Part shown: one piece after another, positions 7,501 to 10,847 of the stretch | How positions within the stretch are numbered: the stretch's first letter is position 1 | Layout of the letters: every line of letters starts with the position of its first letter | DNA from: JAKAXG01 sp035702985 | GTDB lineage: Bacteria; Actinomycetota; Acidimicrobiia; Acidimicrobiales; Palsa-688 | Assembly (NCBI GenBank): GCA_035702985.1 | Contig: DASSZD010000072.1 | Span: 1-10,847 of the forward strand | Reading direction: 5' to 3' | Length of the DNA stretch: 10,847 bases | Position numbers and translations under genes: made by a program | Notes under the pieces: model-generated | Told to the model about the DNA's origin: nothing | The model's input: the letters and a program-made list of their open reading frames with translations, nothing else | Databases searched by the model: none

Positions 7501-8363
7501 AGGCTGACCGTGGCCCCGGCCAGGTCGTCGGCGGCGATCTTGCCGGTGCGGACCTTGCGGATCAGCTCCTCGTAGGCGGCCCAGAACGCCCGGAAGTCCA
7601 TGGTGTCGGCGTTCTTGATGACCGGGACCATCAGGTTGCGGGTGCCGTCGGATTTCTCCACGTCCACGGCGATGCCCAGGCCCAGGTGCTCGTGGCGCCT
7701 CACCGACGGGCCGGTCTTGCTGCCCCCGCCGTCGTCGGGTTCGACGAAGCTGGCGTTGAGGGCCGGTACCGCCTTGAGGGCCTCCACCACGGCGAAACCG
7801 ATGATGTGGGTGAAGCTGACCTTGCCGGCCGATCCGGTGCGTGACAGCTGGTTGTTGAGGATCCGCCGGTTGACCTCCAGCAGCCGGGCCGGCACCACCC
7901 GGAAGCTGGTGGCGGTGGGCACGGCCAGGCTGGCCGTCATGTTGGCGACCACCCGGGCCGCCGCCCCCCGCAGCGGGGTGGCGGGGGTGGCGACGCCGTT
8001 GGTCCCGGCCGGCTGCTCCGCCCTGGGGGCGGCCCCGCCGCCGGTGCCGTTGGCCCCGGGGGGCCGGGGCGGGGCGGTCGCCGCCTGCGCGGCCGGCCGG
8101 GCCGCCGTCCCGTCCCGCACCGCCTCGCCGGACGTGGTCTCCACCGCGACCGCTCCGCCGGCTTCGGCCTGCTGCACCGCCTCGGGCCTCACCTCCGGGG
8201 TGGACGGCCGGGCCAGGTTGGCGCCACCGGGCCGGTAGTTCTCGAAGAACTCCCGCCAGCTCTCGCTGACCGAGTTGGGGTCCTGGCGGTACTGCTCGTA
8301 CATGTCGTCCACCAGCCAGGCATTGGGACCGAAGCTGGCGGATCCTCCGGAAAGATCGCTCAT
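4596..8363 (-). CDS. kgd: Multifunctional 2-oxoglutarate dehydrogenase E1 / dihydrolipoyl succinyltransferase-like protein (Kgd/SucA)
   Basis: 1255 aa; mycobacterial Kgd is about 1230. It catalyses the thiamine-diphosphate-dependent step of 2-oxoglutarate oxidation in the TCA cycle, working with E2/lipoyl and E3 partners in the cytoplasm. Order: an N-terminal segment (1-45, NAWLVDDMYEQYRQDP), an Ala/Pro-rich linker (about 45-130), an E2-type acyltransferase domain (about 135-365, SLTNPGTIGT and catalytic H347 in STYDHRIIQG), then the E1 domain: GMAHRGRLN (H577), HGDAAFAGQG, the cofactor-binding NGDDPEA (D749-D750), YRRFGHNE, and a C-terminal transketolase-like part with WEAQFGDFVNGAQ and LLPHGYEGQG. 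No lipoyl domain is seen, as in Mycobacterium. ATG 8363 is chosen because the protein there matches the family N-terminus; the frame stays open to 9263 only because it runs antisense to ettA. The gene is monocistronic and divergent from ettA. Mycobacterial Kgd is controlled by the FHA protein GarA; no such gene lies here. Confidence 0.96.
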   Translation of the reverse strand: MSDLSGGSASFGPNAWLVDDMYEQYRQDPNSVSESWREFFENYRPGGANLARPSTPEVRPEAVQQAEAGGAVAVETTSGEAVRDGTAARPAAQAATAPPRPPGANGTGGGAAPRAEQPAGTNGVATPATPLRGAAARVVANMTASLAVPTATSFRVVPARLLEVNRRILNNQLSRTGSAGKVSFTHIIGFAVVEALKAVPALNASFVEPDDGGGSKTGPSVRRHEHLGLGIAVDVEKSDGTRNLMVPVIKNADTMDFRAFWAAYEELIRKVRTGKIAADDLAGATVSLTNPGTIGTVQSVPRLMPGQGAIVGVGSIDYPAEWQAADPRVLAELGVSKVVTVTSTYDHRIIQGAESGLFLQKVHRLLTGEDSFFQNVFKAMGVPYEPVPFHRDLNDLTEGGELQLRKQMEVDNLINMYRVRGHLISHLDPLDWKDPRMHPELDPTTHGLSVWDLEREFLANGLAGSEKMKLGDILGVLRDAYCRTVGVEYMHIQEPDQKRWIQEQVEGVPTTMSTEEQRWILDRLNAAEALEQFLNTKFIGQKRFGLEGGEAAIPLIDAIIDQAAGDGLEHAVIGMAHRGRLNVLINIVGKGYGELFEEFEGNIDPGTVQGSGDVKYHKGFRGKFTGRSGAPIDVFLASNPSHLEAVDPVVEGMARALQDIAVKDGDTDKGSHPVLPLLIHGDAAFAGQGVVAETLNMSALPGYEVGGTVHLVINNQLGFTTNPESARSSVYATDVAKMVQAPIFHVNGDDPEACVRVGRLAYAFRQRFNKDVVIDMVCYRRFGHNEQDDPSLTQPLLYQLIKEHRSVRKLYTESLVRRGDIDLDQAEEALKDFSARLQAALDETRAAAPPRPTSLPPAPEPVPVLPHMETGVAPAQLDKVVAALSTFPDGFTVHPKLIKVFDTRARLWEGGEADWAMGEALAYGTLLLEGHDVRLSGQDTRRGTFGHRNAAVVDYTTGQDYVPLAALGPGRFYIYDSLLSEYAALGFEYGYSQIARDAFVGWEAQFGDFVNGAQIIIDQFLAAAEIKWGQTSGLTLLLPHGYEGQGAEHSSARMERFLDLCAEDNIQVADVTTAAQLFHLLRRQVMRSTRKPLVLFTPKRYLRGREAYSPVAEFTSGHFREVLDDPEFVSGRLDRGAVRRVVLATGKVGLDAINARARAGRGDVAVIRVEQLHPWPASQIADAVAGYERAGEVVWLQEEPANMGAANFVRDRLNSMFESDYSVSRVSRVASGSPATGSHAMHELEQDDLLERALG

Positions 8364-8410
8364 ACCGCCAGCCAGGGTACGTCCATCTCCAGGGGCGGTG
8401 AATCTCAGCC

Positions 8411-8441
8411 GGTCCGGTGTGTCATTGGCCGGACCTTTTTT
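8411..8441 (+). terminator. Terminator-like hairpin facing ettA
   Basis: GGTCCGG (8411-8417) pairs perfectly with CCGGACC (8429-8435) around an 11-base loop and is followed by six T (8436-8441), the form of an intrinsic terminator on the plus strand. No plus-strand gene ends nearby: upstream is the 5' end of kgd, and ettA starts 168 bases downstream. It may stop transcription running antisense through kgd, attenuate an ettA leader, or act as an operator dyad for kgd. Confidence 0.55.
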
Positions 8442-8444
8442 CCG

Positions 8445-8472
8445 TTCCGTACCGCGGCATCCGGGTACGGAA
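8445..8472. promoter_or_regulatory. Perfect 9-bp dyad TTCCGTACC / GGTACGGAA
   Basis: TTCCGTACC (8445-8453) and GGTACGGAA (8464-8472) are exact inverted copies 10 bases apart, between the divergent kgd and ettA starts. The spacing suits a dimeric transcription factor site; a hairpin is also possible. No recognisable -10/-35 pair was found beside it. Confidence 0.4.
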
Positions 8473-8481
8473 AGCGGCCCG

Positions 8482-8580
8482 GGCGGCCGGCGGCGTCGGG
8501 TCGACGATGCCGGGGCCCGGCGGCTGCGGCTGGGGTGGGGCCCGACGGCGGCCGGGGGCGCCGGGTCGACGATGCCGGGG
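8482..8580. repeat. 34-bp direct repeat upstream of ettA, 65-bp period
   Basis: 8482-8515 and 8547-8580 match at 32 of 34 positions. The core CGGGTCGACGATGCCGGGG (8497-8515 and 8562-8580) is identical. The second copy ends 29 bases before the ettA start, so the pair lies in its promoter or leader region. Confidence 0.85.
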
Positions 8581-8609
8581 CGCGGCGCCCCTCGGGCAGA
8601 CTGGATGCC

Positions 8610-10285
<1,676 letters not shown>

Positions 10286-10295
<10 letters not shown>

Positions 10296-10416
10296 GCCCG
10301 ACCGACGTCAGCGAGAGCGCCGGCGGGGGTAGGCGACGGGCGTGGCAGGGGCGGTCGGCGGGGGTAGGCGGCGGGCGGCCCGGCCGGCGTCAGCGAGAGC
10401 GCCGGCGGGGGTAGGC
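10286..10416 (+). repeat. Four copies of GCGGGGGTAGGC from the ettA stop onward
   Basis: The exact 12-mer occurs at 10286-10297, 10323-10334, 10358-10369 and 10405-10416. The first copy holds the ettA stop codon TAG (10293-10295). Spacings are 37, 35 and 47 bases. The later copies are non-coding. Confidence 0.9.
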
Positions 10417-10444
10417 GACGGGCGTGGCAGGGCCGGTCGGCGGG
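10306..10444. repeat. 57-bp direct repeat downstream of ettA, 82-bp period
   Basis: 10306-10362 and 10388-10444 match at 56 of 57 positions, both beginning CGTCAGCGAGAGCGCCGG. They fill most of the 168 bases between the ettA stop and the converging YceH-like gene. The near identity suggests a recent tandem duplication. Confidence 0.9.
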
Positions 10445-10455
10445 CGTGGCGCCCG
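10441..10455. terminator. Short hairpin between converging genes
   Basis: CGGGCG (10441-10446) pairs with CGCCCG (10450-10455) around TGG. It lies 8 bases beyond the YceH-like stop on the minus strand and at the end of the ettA trailer. There is no T-run, so termination is uncertain. Confidence 0.3.
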
Positions 10456-10463
10456 TCGGGGGA

Positions 10464-10847
10464 TCAGCGGGCCTCCAGCGCCTCGGCCAGCTCCAGCCTG
10501 AGGCTCAGGACCTCGTCGCGCAGCATCTCCACGTCGGCTCTGAGCGAGGCGATCTGCTCCCGCAGTTTCCGCAGATCCTCATCGGGCGGCCGGGCCGACA
10601 TGGGCGCTGCGGTGGCCGCGGCCGTGGCCACCCCGGACGGCGCAGTAGAGGTCCACGCGTCGGTGGCCGCTTCACTCCCGCCGGTCCCGCCGTCCCCCCG
10701 GACCGGCACCGCTCCCGGGCCGTTCCCCGCCCCCGTATCGGCAATCAGCTGGGTCCAGCGCTCCTCCTTCTGGCCCGGCCGGCGGGCCAGACGGGCGACC
10801 AGCGGGTCATCCCCCCGGGTCAGGCCCTCCAGGTCCGATTCGATCGC
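10464..10847 (-). CDS. YceH/DUF480 family protein, C-terminal part, cut by the window edge
   Basis: The frame is open from the TGA at 10464-10466 to the right edge, giving 127 visible residues; the N-terminus lies outside the window. The first visible part (SDLEGLTRGDDPLVARLARR then PGQKEERWTQLI) matches the end of the second winged-helix domain of YceH/DUF480 proteins, where RxPGxKExR is conserved. A disordered Gly/Ala/Thr-rich linker follows, and then a coiled coil of about 35 residues (LRKLREQIASLRADVEMLRD) ends the protein. An internal GTG at 10709 would give an 81-aa product, but that would begin in the middle of the linker. YceH proteins have winged-helix folds; their role is poorly known and DNA binding is only suggested. 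The family call rests on the short conserved stretch. Confidence 0.78.
   Translation of the reverse strand, partial: AIESDLEGLTRGDDPLVARLARRPGQKEERWTQLIADTGAGNGPGAVPVRGDGGTGGSEAATDAWTSTAPSGVATAAATAAPMSARPPDEDLRKLREQIASLRADVEMLRDEVLSLRLELAEALEAR

Noticed and set aside
4845..7844. Plus-strand open frames of 440-530 codons across kgd
   Set aside because: They are shadows of conserved kgd codons; their His/Val/Gly/Leu-rich products are typical antisense artefacts in high-G+C genomes.
10464..10709. Stand-alone 81-aa coiled-coil protein starting at GTG 10709
   Set aside because: The frame is open to the window edge and the upstream residues match YceH/DUF480, so this is the tail of a larger gene.

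Overview
The window is high-G+C actinobacterial chromosome. The best clue is the long 2-oxoglutarate dehydrogenase gene at 4596-8363, which has the fused E2-E1 layout of mycobacterial Kgd. The other genes (an EttA-type ABC-F protein, a YceH/DUF480 protein, a six-helix class III cyclase and an NYN-S1 protein with a Lys/Ala tail) fit Actinomycetota, possibly Acidimicrobiia. That class-level placement is an impression from protein style only. I recognise no rRNA, tRNA, CRISPR array, intact insertion sequence or phage gene.

Layout from left to right. A minus-strand gene (17-2032) encodes an NYN/PIN-fold putative ribonuclease with an S1-like domain and a long histone-H1-like tail. Its 262-base upstream gap holds an unusually A+T-rich patch with 23-bp imperfect inverted repeats (2162-2246), possibly a remnant of a small mobile element. 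A plus-strand pair follows: a HAD-superfamily hydrolase (2295-2930) whose stop overlaps the GTG start of a membrane-bound class III adenylyl cyclase (2927-4501). The cyclase converges on the minus-strand kgd gene (4596-8363) across 94 bases of imperfect repeats. kgd and ettA (8610-10295, plus) are divergent; the 246 bases between them hold a plus-oriented terminator-like hairpin, a second dyad and a duplicated 34-bp block. After ettA come 168 bases of direct repeats, then the C-terminal part of a minus-strand YceH/DUF480 gene that runs off the right edge.

The genes are mostly housekeeping or signalling: central carbon metabolism (Kgd), translation control (EttA), cAMP signalling (cyclase) and probable RNA processing (NYN-S1). 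Only the HAD-cyclase pair looks like an operon. I do not see a convincing new multi-gene system. The unusual signals are the inverted-repeat patch at 2162-2246, the hairpins between kgd and ettA, and the repeats at the 3' ends of both the cyclase and ettA, which include each gene's own stop codon. No gene-free stretch exceeds 300 bases.
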